Shown here piece by piece: positions 53,561-63,791 of a stretch of 64,000 bases of DNA. Numbering within the stretch: position 1 is the first letter of the stretch; each line of letters starts with the position of its first letter. This stretch comes from Sphingomonas sp. AX6. GTDB lineage: Bacteria > Pseudomonadota > Alphaproteobacteria > Sphingomonadales > Sphingomonadaceae. The notes beneath the pieces are model-generated. The model did not search any database. It was not told where the DNA came from and worked only from the letters and a program-made list of their open reading frames with translations. The position numbers were made by a program, and so were the translations under genes. The stretch lies in the NCBI RefSeq assembly GCF_902506605.1, contig NZ_LR733979.1, positions 197,468-261,467 on the forward strand, given 5' to 3'.

Positions 53561-53880
53561 GCCAACGCGCGGGCGGCCATCCGGTCACCCCCGACGGTCG
53601 CTACTTCGTCGTGCGCGGGCGGCTGTGGCGGATGAGCAATCCCGCCTTGTCCGAAGAGTCCCGCGAGCGGCTGGTCCGCGACCTCATGACCGCCCGCCGC
53701 GCCGTCCGCGCAAAGGAACCCGACGCCCGCGCCCGCGTCGATGCCGCCAAACGCGCCCTCGGCGAACGCGGCCCGGTCTGGTGGGATGACGGCGCCAAGG
53801 ACTGGAACCGCCACCTCGCCAAGAGCACCCCCTATGCCGACTGGTACGCCAGCATAAGCGCCCCGGACACCCTGCGCTAA
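53557..53880 (+). CDS. Conserved small hypothetical protein
   Basis: A 107-residue charged protein, SQRAGGHPVTPDGRYFVVRG at the start, rich in Arg and Asp/Glu. The Arg/Glu-rich middle (LSEESRERLVRDLMTARRAVRA) is helical, and it ends with GPVWWDDGAKDWNRHLAKSTPYADWY. I do not know the family. GTG at 53557 overlaps the stop of the DUF2141 gene, so both are cotranscribed. Its stop overlaps the convergent stop of the winged-helix gene by 3 bases. Confidence 0.65.
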   Translation: MSQRAGGHPVTPDGRYFVVRGRLWRMSNPALSEESRERLVRDLMTARRAVRAKEPDARARVDAAKRALGERGPVWWDDGAKDWNRHLAKSTPYADWYASISAPDTLR

Positions 53881-54173
53881 TCGGCGATCCCCGCCACGAT
53901 CGCACGCAGCGCCGCGACATGGCGGGTCAGCGCGTTCCGCCCTTCCCGACTGAGCGAGGCCCATGTGCGCTGACGCCCGGCTTCCGCCGCCTTGCGCAAC
54001 CGCACATAGCCTGCCTCGGACAGCGCGGAGAGGTGCTTGGACAACACCGAATCACTGACTTCTACCAACTCGCGCAGTCTTGCGAATTCCATCTCGCTAA
54101 CCTTGGTCAACAGCGTCGTGATCCGCAACCGCGCGGGGGCGTGCAGCACCATGTCGATCCCGTCGGCGCTCAC
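53877..54173 (-). CDS. Winged-helix transcriptional regulator (MarR/ArsR-like, HTH_34 type)
   Basis: A 98-residue protein with one winged helix: LRITTLLTKVSEMEFARLRELVEVSDSVLSKHLSALSEAGYVRLRK, followed by a wing and a terminal helix (NALTRHVAALRAIVAGIAD). This is the short HTH_34 form, with the recognition helix SVLSKHLSALSEAG. Its ATG overlaps the upstream membrane protein stop (ATGA), so it is the second gene of a two-gene operon. The three palindromes upstream of that operon are its likely operator. Confidence 0.8.
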   Translation of the reverse strand: MSADGIDMVLHAPARLRITTLLTKVSEMEFARLRELVEVSDSVLSKHLSALSEAGYVRLRKAAEAGRQRTWASLSREGRNALTRHVAALRAIVAGIAD

Positions 54174-54619
54174 GCCGCATCGTCCAGCAACTCGCGCTGA
54201 TAGATACGCGTCCAGATCAGGCTGACTGCAAAGGCGAGGCCAAAGGCACCCGCCGCGATCCCCAGCTTGACCCCCAGCGACAGGCCATTGACGCGCGCAT
54301 AATATTCGGCACCCATCGCCCCCAATAGCAAACCGACAAGCGACAGCGTCAGTGGCAGGGTACGCCCCTTGCGATATCCGTTGACGAACGTGCCATAGCG
54401 CCGACGATCATCCATCGTGATCGCCGCAACCCCGGCCATCGAAAGCACGAACATCACCGTGCCCCACGGCATCTCCAATCCCTGGCTGAGCACCAGCATC
54501 CCCATCACCACGCCGAACGCCGCGTGCCGCCACAAGGGATATTCCGGTCCGTCCAGCGCCAGCTTTCGCGTCGTGTTGCTCATATCGTCGAGCGCCGCCC
54601 GTGCTTCATCGCGGTTCAT
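54170..54619 (-). CDS. Four-helix membrane protein paired with winged-helix regulator
   Basis: A 149-residue protein. A soluble N-terminal helix (NRDEARAALDDMSNTTRKLALDG) precedes four membrane helices at about 31-47, 51-67, 87-104 and 111-131, with a basic loop DDRRRYGTFVNGYRKGR between the second and third. I do not recognise a named family, though small membrane proteins linked to HTH_34 regulators are known to occur in operons. AGGGAA precedes the ATG at 54619. The upstream part of the open frame is rejected because it runs through the palindromes and the riboswitch. Confidence 0.7.
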   Translation of the reverse strand: MNRDEARAALDDMSNTTRKLALDGPEYPLWRHAAFGVVMGMLVLSQGLEMPWGTVMFVLSMAGVAAITMDDRRRYGTFVNGYRKGRTLPLTLSLVGLLLGAMGAEYYARVNGLSLGVKLGIAAGAFGLAFAVSLIWTRIYQRELLDDAA

Positions 54620-54634
54620 TGCAATTCCCTTCCC

Positions 54635-54702
54635 TTTCCAGTTTGGAAACTCATACTGCATCACTTTCCAAAGTGGCAAGTGATAACTTTCCGAATCGGA
54701 AA
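54635..54702 (-). promoter_or_regulatory. Triple operator array TTTCC-N5-GGAAA
   Basis: Three sites: TTTCCAGTTTGGAAA at 54635-54649 (perfect arms), TTTCCAAAGTGGCAA at 54665-54679 (one mismatch) and TTTCCGAATCGGAAA at 54688-54702 (perfect). They lie 16-83 bases upstream of the membrane protein start, on the side of its promoter, and also near the thiC promoter on the other strand. The winged-helix protein of this operon is the obvious candidate to bind them. Confidence 0.75.
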
Positions 54703-54749
54703 ATGATGGCGGCGTGACATTGCATCGCCAGCGAGCTAGACCTTGGCCA

Positions 54750-56892
<2,143 letters not shown>

Positions 56893-57039
56893 ATCTACTC
56901 TCTTTGTGCCTCCTATCTGCGGGTCGAGAAATTAAGGAATTCCTCCGCCCGCAGACCCCATACTTACATTTGCTCAATCCTCCGTTCATCGGCCGAACAA
57001 TAAAGTGCTTTTTGAGTATAGATCTCGCCGGATTCGTCG

Positions 57040-58059
57040 CTATAGGTGAGCTACTAGCCCGTCGATGGCATCCAAACAATTCAGGCGGTAAGGCTCATTT
57101 ACCTCTACCCGATGTCCACCAACTGACTGCTTGCCGGATTTCAATCGGCTAAAAGGCAGACCCTTAGCGAACGCCACAACTCCGGTAGTTTGGAAATCTC
57201 TAATACTTACCGAGGCCTTTTGAGCAGACGTAAAAGTGAAAAGATTCGGGTGAGCTTTCTGAAGGTTAATGATGTCAGTCTCGATCGCGTGAAGAACCGC
57301 GGCGTAAGCCGACGCTGGACCCATATATTGGGTGATCCTATTTTTCGCGATTAAATGAACTTTAGGCAATTGTCTATTGGCAGCGTGCAGCTTCGCACTA
57401 AAGGCATACGTAGCGTAGATCGGTGAGGGCAGGCTAAGACCATACACTAGCGACAATGCATTTTGAACAGCGCGTCTTGAACTATCGTCGGCCATGACCG
57501 GAAGGATGAGTCTGTCTACACTTGCCAAAGCAATTTGGGTATAAAGTGAGAAGCTCGGATTGCAGTCTACGAAAACAACATCATAGTCGTTTTCTACCTT
57601 TTCGAGAAAGTCTCTAATCCAGTCAGCTACTTCTATCCAAGTGTCTGTACCTGGAATCTGAGCATTTGCTAGTGTATTGATAGCGTTGGATTGCAATTCC
57701 AACAAGGGGTCACCACAAACCAGCGATATGTTACTGGGAATATATGGATTAACGGAATCTGGCTTCATAATGTAATCGGCTGCGTTGAACATCGGCGCTG
57801 AGTAGGGCGAAGGCAGCCGAATTTGGAAATATCCACCCACGCTGCAACGAGGTATTTTTCCTTGTTGTTGCAGAAGCTGTGACCCACCACCGCTTGTCAT
57901 TCCTCCGAGAAGAAGTTCAGACATATTTGCTTGGGGACACATGTCGATCACGAGTATACGAGCAAGTGGATGCTTTTCTGCATATCGAGTCACCGCTTGG
58001 AATGCCAAGCTTGTCTTCCCCGTGCCACCTTTATTATTCCAGAAAGCATATTTCAGCAT
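57040..58059 (-). CDS. Orphan ParA/MinD-like ATPase
   Basis: A 339-residue P-loop protein. The deviant Walker A WNNKGGTGKTS lies at residues 7-17, the Walker A' region ILVIDMCPQANMSELLL near 35, and the Walker B-like VVFVDCNPSFSLYTQIAL near 155. No ParB-like gene, parS-like array or replication gene is nearby. Codon use is clearly AT-richer than the neighbours. The frame is open to 58131, but the ATG at 58059 follows GGAGC and lies downstream of a good promoter, so it is preferred. Relatives partition plasmids, organise surface structures or occur as isolated accessory genes; the role here is unknown. Confidence 0.78.
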   Translation of the reverse strand: MLKYAFWNNKGGTGKTSLAFQAVTRYAEKHPLARILVIDMCPQANMSELLLGGMTSGGGSQLLQQQGKIPRCSVGGYFQIRLPSPYSAPMFNAADYIMKPDSVNPYIPSNISLVCGDPLLELQSNAINTLANAQIPGTDTWIEVADWIRDFLEKVENDYDVVFVDCNPSFSLYTQIALASVDRLILPVMADDSSRRAVQNALSLVYGLSLPSPIYATYAFSAKLHAANRQLPKVHLIAKNRITQYMGPASAYAAVLHAIETDIINLQKAHPNLFTFTSAQKASVSIRDFQTTGVVAFAKGLPFSRLKSGKQSVGGHRVEVNEPYRLNCLDAIDGLVAHL

Positions 58060-58085
58060 AATCAGCTCCAGCCTGTCGTTAATGG

Positions 58086-58114
58086 ACGCATAGCAGTCCA
58101 AACTGGACGTGTCA
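58086..58114 (-). promoter_or_regulatory. Promoter with palindromic operator for ParA-like gene
   Basis: On the minus strand TTGACA (58109-58114) and TATGCG (58086-58091) are 17 bases apart. The spacer contains the palindrome GTCCA-GTT-TGGAC (58095-58107 on the plus strand as GTCCAAACTGGAC). A further TCCAAAAC lies just upstream. The overlap of palindrome and spacer is the usual place for repressor or autoregulator binding. Confidence 0.65.
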
Positions 58115-58208
58115 ACGTCTGTTTTGGACATTAGGCAGTTCTATGCTGCCGCGCCGTACCGATCTCCCGACCCTTCAATCATCTGCCCAACCCCGCTACC
58201 CTCCTCCC

Positions 58209-58880
58209 ATGTGCAACGAAGCCTATCGCCGCACCCAGATTGCAAAGCTCATCCGCGACTTTGGCGAAACCCGCATTGCGCTCGACTTTCCCGAAGGCGT
58301 GCCCAATTTCGCACCCCTCGATTCGATCCGCATCACCGACCGGCTGGAAATCGTCCGCACCGGCGCCGACCGATCCGACAGCGCCCCCGCCGATCCCGTC
58401 GCGCCGATGACCGCCGAAATGGTCACGCGCCGCTGGAGCTGGCCCGCGCCCTCGCGCGGCGGGGGTGGCGGGTGGCCCGTCTATAATTTCCGCTCCGATG
58501 GCCGCACCCTGACCAACAGTGCGACGGGCGGCCGCTGCCTGATCCCCGTCGACGGCTTTTTCGAATTCACCGATCCCCCCGCCCCCGCAGCCGATGCGCC
58601 CAAACCGGCGAAGAAGCCGCTCAAATCCAAATGGGCCTTCACGCTTGCGGGCCATGACTGGTTCTGCATTGCCGGGGTGTGGAAAGCGGACGCGACCGTG
58701 GGGGAGGCCTGGGCGATGCTCACCTGCCCGCCCGGCCCCGACATCGCCCCCTATCATGATCGCCAGGTCGTCGTCCTGACCCCGCCCGACTATGCCCGCT
58801 GGCTCGACGGGTCGGCCCCCGCGTCCGAACTCTGCCGCCCGCTCCCCGCCGGATCGCTCACCGTCGAACAGGTCCGCTGA
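58209..58880 (+). CDS. SOS response-associated peptidase (SRAP, YedK/HMCES-like)
   Basis: A 223-residue protein beginning MCNEAYR; the catalytic Cys is residue 2 after Met removal, and it forms thiazolidine crosslinks with abasic sites in single-stranded DNA. It has PVYNFRSDGRTLTN, GGRCLIPVDGFFEFTDP and CPPGPDIAPYHDRQVVVLTPPDYARWL with the conserved His of the active site. Insertions rich in Pro and Ala (about residues 125-145) are longer than in E. coli YedK. The upstream open frame has no MC start and is rejected. Confidence 0.9.
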   Translation: MCNEAYRRTQIAKLIRDFGETRIALDFPEGVPNFAPLDSIRITDRLEIVRTGADRSDSAPADPVAPMTAEMVTRRWSWPAPSRGGGGGWPVYNFRSDGRTLTNSATGGRCLIPVDGFFEFTDPPAPAADAPKPAKKPLKSKWAFTLAGHDWFCIAGVWKADATVGEAWAMLTCPPGPDIAPYHDRQVVVLTPPDYARWLDGSAPASELCRPLPAGSLTVEQVR

Positions 58881-58917
58881 CCCCTCGGTGGAGGCGCGCC
58901 CGCCGCGTTCTTCGCGA

Positions 58918-59190
58918 TCAGCCGTCCTCGCCCCGGTCCCCGGCACGCCCGATTCGATACGGCCCGCCCCGCACTGCCATCGCAGCACCCTTCCAGCTCA
59001 ACCGCACCGCCCCCGCCGTGACCAGTCCATCGACCGCCGCATGAACCTCCTCCATCCGCGCGCGCCAGTCGCCGTCCTCCCCCGCCAGCGCCCGCGCGAC
59101 TTCGCTGGGGCATAAAGTCGCGTCCGGCCGCCGCGCCGACAGCATCTCCGCGATCTTCGCCCCGATCTGCCGATCCTCATCCCCGCTCAT
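58918..59190 (-). CDS. DUF3253 protein
   Basis: A 90-residue soluble protein, MSGDEDRQIGAKIAEMLSAR at the start, with ATLCPSEVARALAGEDGDWRARMEEVHAAVDGLVTAGAVRLSWKG. This is the DUF3253 (S-adenosylmethionine tRNA-ribosyltransferase-associated, winged helix-like) pattern of unknown function. The frame extends 16 codons upstream, but the ATG at 59190 starts the conserved part. Confidence 0.7.
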   Translation of the reverse strand: MSGDEDRQIGAKIAEMLSARRPDATLCPSEVARALAGEDGDWRARMEEVHAAVDGLVTAGAVRLSWKGAAMAVRGGPYRIGRAGDRGEDG

Positions 59191-59216
59191 CGCTCGTCCC
59201 TTACCTGCACATCCGC

Positions 59217-59258
59217 CTCGACACTGGCGCCTCGACACTGGCGCCTCGCCACTGGCGC
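59217..59258. repeat. Three tandem 14-base repeats
   Basis: CTCGACACTGGCGC is repeated at 59217-59230 and 59231-59244, and with one change at 59245-59258. It lies in the short gap between the DUF3253 gene and xthA, so it may reflect slippage or hold regulator sites. Confidence 0.7.
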
Positions 59259-59289
59259 TTCCCCGCGCGGCTGGCTACATCGCCGGGCG

Positions 59290-60087
59290 ATGAGCGAGAA
59301 GATCAGCATTGCGTCGTGGAACATCAATTCGGTGCGGTTCCGCATGGACATCGTCCAGCAATTCTTGCGCGAAGCCGCCCCCGACGTCCTGTGTCTTCAG
59401 GAAACGAAGGTCATCAACGGCGATTTCCCGCACGCGCCGCTTCGCGCGCTCGGCTATGAACACATCGCCATTCACGGCCAGAAAATGCACCACGGCGTCG
59501 CCATTCTCAGCCGCATTCCCTTTACCGAGGACGACCGGCTCGACTGGCAGGCCAATGGCGAAGCCCGCCACATCGGCGTCCGCCTCGAAAACGGCCTTCG
59601 CCTGGAAAACGTCTATGTCCCCGCGGGCGGCGACATTCCCGACCGCGAGGCGAACCCCAAATTCGGGCAGAAGCTCGATTTTCTGGAGCGCATGACTCGC
59701 TGGTCCGAAGGATTGGGTGACCTGCCCGTCATCCTCACCGGCGATTTCAACATCGCACCGCTCGAAAGCGATGTGTGGAGCCACAAGCAGTTGCTCGACG
59801 TGGTCAGCCATACGCCGATCGAGGTTCAGGCGCTGGCGGGGTTGCAGGCCGCGAACGACTGGGTCGATCTCGGCCGCAAATTCGTCCCCGCGCCCGAACG
59901 GCTCTACACCTGGTGGAGCTACCGCGCGAAGGACTGGGCCGCGTCCGACCGCGGCCGGCGGCTCGACCATATGTGGGCCTCGCGCAGCGTCGCAGACAAG
60001 GCCGTGGCCCACCGCGTCTACGAACCCTGCCGCAACTGGCTAAAACCCTCCGACCACATCCCGATCCTGACCGAGTTCGTGTTGTGA
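59290..60087 (+). CDS. xthA: Exodeoxyribonuclease III
   Basis: A 265-residue AP endonuclease/3' exonuclease of the EEP family. It has [14 protein letters not shown] with the metal-binding Asn, [14 protein letters not shown] with Glu 38 or so, [19 protein letters not shown] and RRLDHMWAS with the catalytic Asp and His near the end (SDHIPI). It repairs abasic sites. Its stop overlaps the GTG of the next gene (GTGA), so it is cotranscribed with ribA. Confidence 0.93.
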   Translation: MSEKISIASWNINSVRFRMDIVQQFLREAAPDVLCLQETKVINGDFPHAPLRALGYEHIAIHGQKMHHGVAILSRIPFTEDDRLDWQANGEARHIGVRLENGLRLENVYVPAGGDIPDREANPKFGQKLDFLERMTRWSEGLGDLPVILTGDFNIAPLESDVWSHKQLLDVVSHTPIEVQALAGLQAANDWVDLGRKFVPAPERLYTWWSYRAKDWAASDRGRRLDHMWASRSVADKAVAHRVYEPCRNWLKPSDHIPILTEFVL

Positions 60088-61145
60088 GCGACCCGCGCGC
60101 CGTCGCCCGCGCCATCGACGCCGCCCGCCGCGGCTGGCCGATCGCGATCGCGGGCTCCAACGGCGTGCTCGAACTCCTAGCAATCGAAACCGCCGACGCA
60201 AACCGGCTCGCGGCCTTAGATCCCGCAGGCGAAGCGTTCGTTCTGCTGTCGGCAGGGCGCGCGACAACGCTGAAACTGGCCAACCAGCGTGACGCCGCCG
60301 ATCCGGTCGCGCCGGTCGCGGTTGAGCGCAGCCCCTGGCTCGATTTCGACGCCGCGACTGCGCTGGCCGATCCGCAATTCGACCTGGCGACGCCGCTCAA
60401 GGGACCGTTTCGCAGCGTGCCGCTCGCCCAACAGGACGCCGCACGCGCCGCGCTGGAGCTGGCGCGGATCGCAGGGCTGCTTCCCGCATGGTTCGCGCGG
60501 GTCCGCCATGACGCCAGCGACCCGATCACCCCCGCCGACATCGCCGCGCACGAAGATGCCGGGCGACTGGAAATTGCCGCCCGCGCGCGGCTGCCCGTCG
60601 CTGGTGCCGAGGATGCGGAGATCGTCGCCTTCCGCACCCCCGACGCAGCAGGCGAGCACATCGCGTTGCTCATCGGCCAGCCGACCGGCGCACCGCCGCT
60701 CGTCCGCCTGCACAGCGAATGCCTGACCGGCGACGTGCTCGGCAGCCTGAAATGCGATTGTGGCCCGCAACTCCACGCTGCGATCCACGAGATCGCCGCG
60801 AACGGATGGGGCATCCTCCTCTATCTACGACAGGAAGGACGCGGCATCGGACTGGTCAACAAGCTGCGCGCCTATGCGCTTCAGGATCAGGGGTTCGACA
60901 CGGTCGATGCCAACACTCGGCTGGGCTTCGCGATCGACGCGCGCGATTTCGGGGTGGCGGCGCGGATGCTGACGCTGCTGGGTCAGGACAAGGTGCGGCT
61001 GCTCACCAACAACCCCGAAAAGGTCGCCGGACTGGAGGCGGCGGGCGTCACCGTCCTAGAACGCGTGCCGCATCATCTGCCCCCCAACCCGCACAACGCG
61101 CGCTATCTGGCGACCAAACGCGACCGCACCGGTCACCAGCTTTAG
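60084..61145 (+). CDS. ribA: GTP cyclohydrolase II with N-terminal extension
   Basis: A 353-residue protein. The C-terminal 200 residues are GTP cyclohydrolase II, first step of riboflavin synthesis: [27 protein letters not shown] with the zinc cysteines, [22 protein letters not shown], and [17 protein letters not shown]. The N-terminal 140 residues are unlike the DHBP synthase domain of fused RibBA and could be a degenerate remnant or a separate fold. GTG start at 60084 overlaps xthA. Convergent with the yegD-like gene by a 4-base overlap. Confidence 0.9.
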   Translation: MSDPRAVARAIDAARRGWPIAIAGSNGVLELLAIETADANRLAALDPAGEAFVLLSAGRATTLKLANQRDAADPVAPVAVERSPWLDFDAATALADPQFDLATPLKGPFRSVPLAQQDAARAALELARIAGLLPAWFARVRHDASDPITPADIAAHEDAGRLEIAARARLPVAGAEDAEIVAFRTPDAAGEHIALLIGQPTGAPPLVRLHSECLTGDVLGSLKCDCGPQLHAAIHEIAANGWGILLYLRQEGRGIGLVNKLRAYALQDQGFDTVDANTRLGFAIDARDFGVAARMLTLLGQDKVRLLTNNPEKVAGLEAAGVTVLERVPHHLPPNPHNARYLATKRDRTGHQL

Positions 61146-62431
61146 GCCGCCCACTCGCTCAAATCATCCTGCTCGCCGATCAACGCAAGGCCATGAGCGA
61201 TCGAGGTGAGTTCGTTACCACCGGCGATGCGCTCACCGCCGAACCGTGCTTCGAAAATGCGCCGGATGCGCGGGATCAACGACGATCCGCCGGTCAGGAA
61301 CACGCGGTCGATGTCCGTGGCCTCGACACCGGACCGCGCCAACGCACGGTCGACCGCCGCTTCGATCCGGACGATATCGGGCGCGATCCAGCGTTCGAAA
61401 TCGGCGCGGGTCAGCGGCGCTTCGATGCTTAGTCCCGCACCGCTGAACGCGAACCGGGTTTCTTCCTCAGACGACAAGGCGCGCTTTGCCTGCCCCACCG
61501 CGTCGTACAGCCGAAAGCCCAGTTCCTGCTCGATCACCGCGATCATGCGCCCGATGGCTTCGGGGTCAATCGCCGATCGACGCAACTTGTCGAGTTCCGC
61601 CAGCGTCCGGCGATTGCGCATCAACGCCAGCCGCGACCAGTCTCCGAACTCGGAAAAATAGCCGCCGGGGATGTCCAATACCTTGTCGAACGATCGATAT
61701 TTCCCGCCCTTGCCCAACAGCGGCAGCACCAGATGATCGACGATCCGGTAATCGAACCGGTCGCCCGCAATCCCCACACCCGCATGACCCAGCGGCACGC
61801 ATCGCTTCGCCGCACCGGGCGCGGCGATCCGCACGACCGAGAAATCGCTGGTCCCACCACCGAAATCGGTAACCAGGATCGTCGCGGCTTGATCCAGTCG
61901 CGATGCATAGCTGAACGCCGCGCCCAATGGCTCGAAGATATAGTGCGTCTCCACCCCGAATCCGGCAAACATCGCGTCATAGCGTTCCCGCGCCAACACC
62001 TCGTCAGGCGCGTGCCCGGCATATTCGACCGGGCGCCCGACGACGACGCGCGACACGCCGTCGAACGCGCCACCGCTGCGGGCCTGCATCTTGTTCAGCA
62101 GCAACGCGCCCAGTTCTTCGAACCGGAAACGCTTATGGAACACGCTGGCATGTTCGAAACTGGTCGAGGCGGCGACCGATTTGAACGACTGAATGAACCG
62201 GCTACCTTCGGGATATTCGATATATTCGGCGATCGCCCACGGTCCCGCTTCGGATGCGATACCCCCGCGCACGGCTTCGTCTTCCCAGAAGCACAAGGCC
62301 GATCGAAACACCGCCTCGCGCTCTGTCGGCGCGTCGAGCAGCACCATGTCCGACCGACCCCCGCACGCCAGTGCGGCAACCGAATTGGTGGTCCCGAAAT
62401 CGAGACCGAGCGAGCGGGCGGCGTCGGTCAT
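61142..62431 (-). CDS. yegD: Hsp70-family protein, YegD-like
   Basis: A 429-residue actin-fold ATPase related to DnaK but lacking the substrate-binding domain. It has [19 protein letters not shown] near residue 6, [19 protein letters not shown] near 210 and the late [24 protein letters not shown]. coli YegD is such an orphan Hsp70; its client is unknown. The ATG at 62431 starts the conserved phosphate-1 loop and is preferred over the open extension. It ends convergent with ribA and lies 4 bases after the HAD gene stop region. Confidence 0.85.
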   Translation of the reverse strand: MTDAARSLGLDFGTTNSVAALACGGRSDMVLLDAPTEREAVFRSALCFWEDEAVRGGIASEAGPWAIAEYIEYPEGSRFIQSFKSVAASTSFEHASVFHKRFRFEELGALLLNKMQARSGGAFDGVSRVVVGRPVEYAGHAPDEVLARERYDAMFAGFGVETHYIFEPLGAAFSYASRLDQAATILVTDFGGGTSDFSVVRIAAPGAAKRCVPLGHAGVGIAGDRFDYRIVDHLVLPLLGKGGKYRSFDKVLDIPGGYFSEFGDWSRLALMRNRRTLAELDKLRRSAIDPEAIGRMIAVIEQELGFRLYDAVGQAKRALSSEEETRFAFSGAGLSIEAPLTRADFERWIAPDIVRIEAAVDRALARSGVEATDIDRVFLTGGSSLIPRIRRIFEARFGGERIAGGNELTSIAHGLALIGEQDDLSEWAA

Positions 62432-62435
62432 CGGG

Positions 62436-63101
62436 CTAAAGCAACACCAGCCGCGCGACGTCGTCGAAACCATGCGCGATGGCATGGACGCCCAGATCGC
62501 GGAGGCGCTGGTCATGCCCGGCCAGGCAATGCGTGCCCGCGCACAGCCCGATGACGTACGCCCCCGATGCGACCGCGCCTTTCGCGCCGACGGGCGAATC
62601 CTCGATCACCGCCAGCCGCTCGATCGGCACGCCGATTTTGGCCGCCGCGTGGAGGTATAGATCGGGTGCGGGCTTGCCGTGCTCGACATGCTCGTGCCCC
62701 GAATAGAGATGATCGCCGAACCGATCGCGCAAGCCGAGGTGGCGAAGATGCGCGTCGATCCACCCCGTGCGGCTGGACGAAACGATCGCACGCGGCAGAT
62801 CGTCGGGCAGCGATTCGACGAAGCCGATTGCACCCGCCACCGCGGGCAACCCCTCGGCGACCACGCGCATATCTTCCGCCGCGCGGGCTTCCGCAAAGCT
62901 GTCGGGCAGCGGGCGACCGATCCAGTGTTCGACCGCGCCGGTGAACGCACTGCCCGACAGCCCCATGAAATGGTGCATCGATTGCTCCGGCGTGGTCGGA
63001 TGGCCGTTATCAGTCAGCCACGCGGCAATCTGGGCATTGCCCGCATATTCGCTCTCAAGCAGCACGCCGTCGAAATCGAAGAGTAGTCCGTCAAGCTTCA
63101 T
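62436..63101 (-). CDS. HAD-superfamily phosphatase (beta-phosphoglucomutase-like)
   Basis: A 221-residue hydrolase. Motif I DFDGVLLESEY lies at residues 8-18, motif II is in VSSSRTGWIDAHLRHLGL near 110, and motif III/IV in KPAPDLYLHAAAKIGVPIERLAVIEDSPVGAKGAVASG near 140-175. These are the subclass IA cap-containing sugar phosphatases/phosphoglucomutases. The substrate cannot be read from sequence. It shares an ATGA overlap with the upstream yggS-like gene. Confidence 0.85.
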   Translation of the reverse strand: MKLDGLLFDFDGVLLESEYAGNAQIAAWLTDNGHPTTPEQSMHHFMGLSGSAFTGAVEHWIGRPLPDSFAEARAAEDMRVVAEGLPAVAGAIGFVESLPDDLPRAIVSSSRTGWIDAHLRHLGLRDRFGDHLYSGHEHVEHGKPAPDLYLHAAAKIGVPIERLAVIEDSPVGAKGAVASGAYVIGLCAGTHCLAGHDQRLRDLGVHAIAHGFDDVARLVLL

Positions 63102-63769
63102 GGCATCCGCGCGCCGAACAGCGCGGAACCGATGCGGACATGCGTCGCGCCGATCGTTACCGCGGTTTCGAAATCGTCGGACATGCCCATGCTGAGGGCG
63201 GGCACGCCGTGATCGCGCGCCAGTTTGGACAGCAACGCGAAATAGGGCGCAGGCTCAACCGATGCAGGGGGCAGACACATCAATCCCGCGACCGGCAAGT
63301 CAGCGGCACGCGCTTCCGTCAGCAAAGCAGGCAGATCGGCGACTGCGCATCCGCCCTTCTGGTCCTCATCGCCGATATTGACCTGAATGAAGCAAGCCGG
63401 CCGCTTGTCCGCCTTGTCCATAGCTTTTGCGAGCGCGGCCACCAGCGACGGGCGGTCGACCGAGTGGATCGCATCGAACAGTGCAACGGCTTCTTCCGCC
63501 TTGTTCGATTGAAGCTGACCGATCAGATGGAGTTCGATGTCTGACGTCGCATCGCGAAGTGCGGGCCATTTGTCGGCGGCTTCCTGAACGCGATTCTCGC
63601 CGAACACGCGCTGGCCCGCATCGATCAGCGGCTGGATCGATGTCGCTGGATGCGTCTTCGACACCGCGATGAGCGTGATATCCGTGACCTCGCGTCGCGC
63701 TATCCTGGCGGCGGCGGCAATGCGATCTTGGATCGCGGACAGGGCAGCGGCGGGGTCGTGTGCTTGCAT
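63098..63769 (-). CDS. yggS: YggS/PLPBP-family PLP-binding protein
   Basis: A 223-residue TIM-barrel protein that handles pyridoxal phosphate. It has ITLIAVSKTHPATSIQPLIDAG with the PLP lysine near residue 33, RVFGENRVQEAADKW, LHLIGQLQSNKAEEAV, and the C-terminal SMGMSDDFETAVTIGATHVRIGSALFGAR. The ATG at 63769 (MQAHDP) is the family start; the open frame upstream lacks conserved sequence. In an operon with the HAD gene. Confidence 0.93.
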   Translation of the reverse strand: MQAHDPAAALSAIQDRIAAAARIARREVTDITLIAVSKTHPATSIQPLIDAGQRVFGENRVQEAADKWPALRDATSDIELHLIGQLQSNKAEEAVALFDAIHSVDRPSLVAALAKAMDKADKRPACFIQVNIGDEDQKGGCAVADLPALLTEARAADLPVAGLMCLPPASVEPAPYFALLSKLARDHGVPALSMGMSDDFETAVTIGATHVRIGSALFGARMP

Positions 63770-63791
63770 GGCCTGCGCTATAGAAACCGCA

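Noticed and set aside
59775..61145. A 456-codon version of ribA
   Set aside because: Its first 100 codons lie inside xthA in another frame; the GTG at 60084 overlapping the xthA stop is the likely start.
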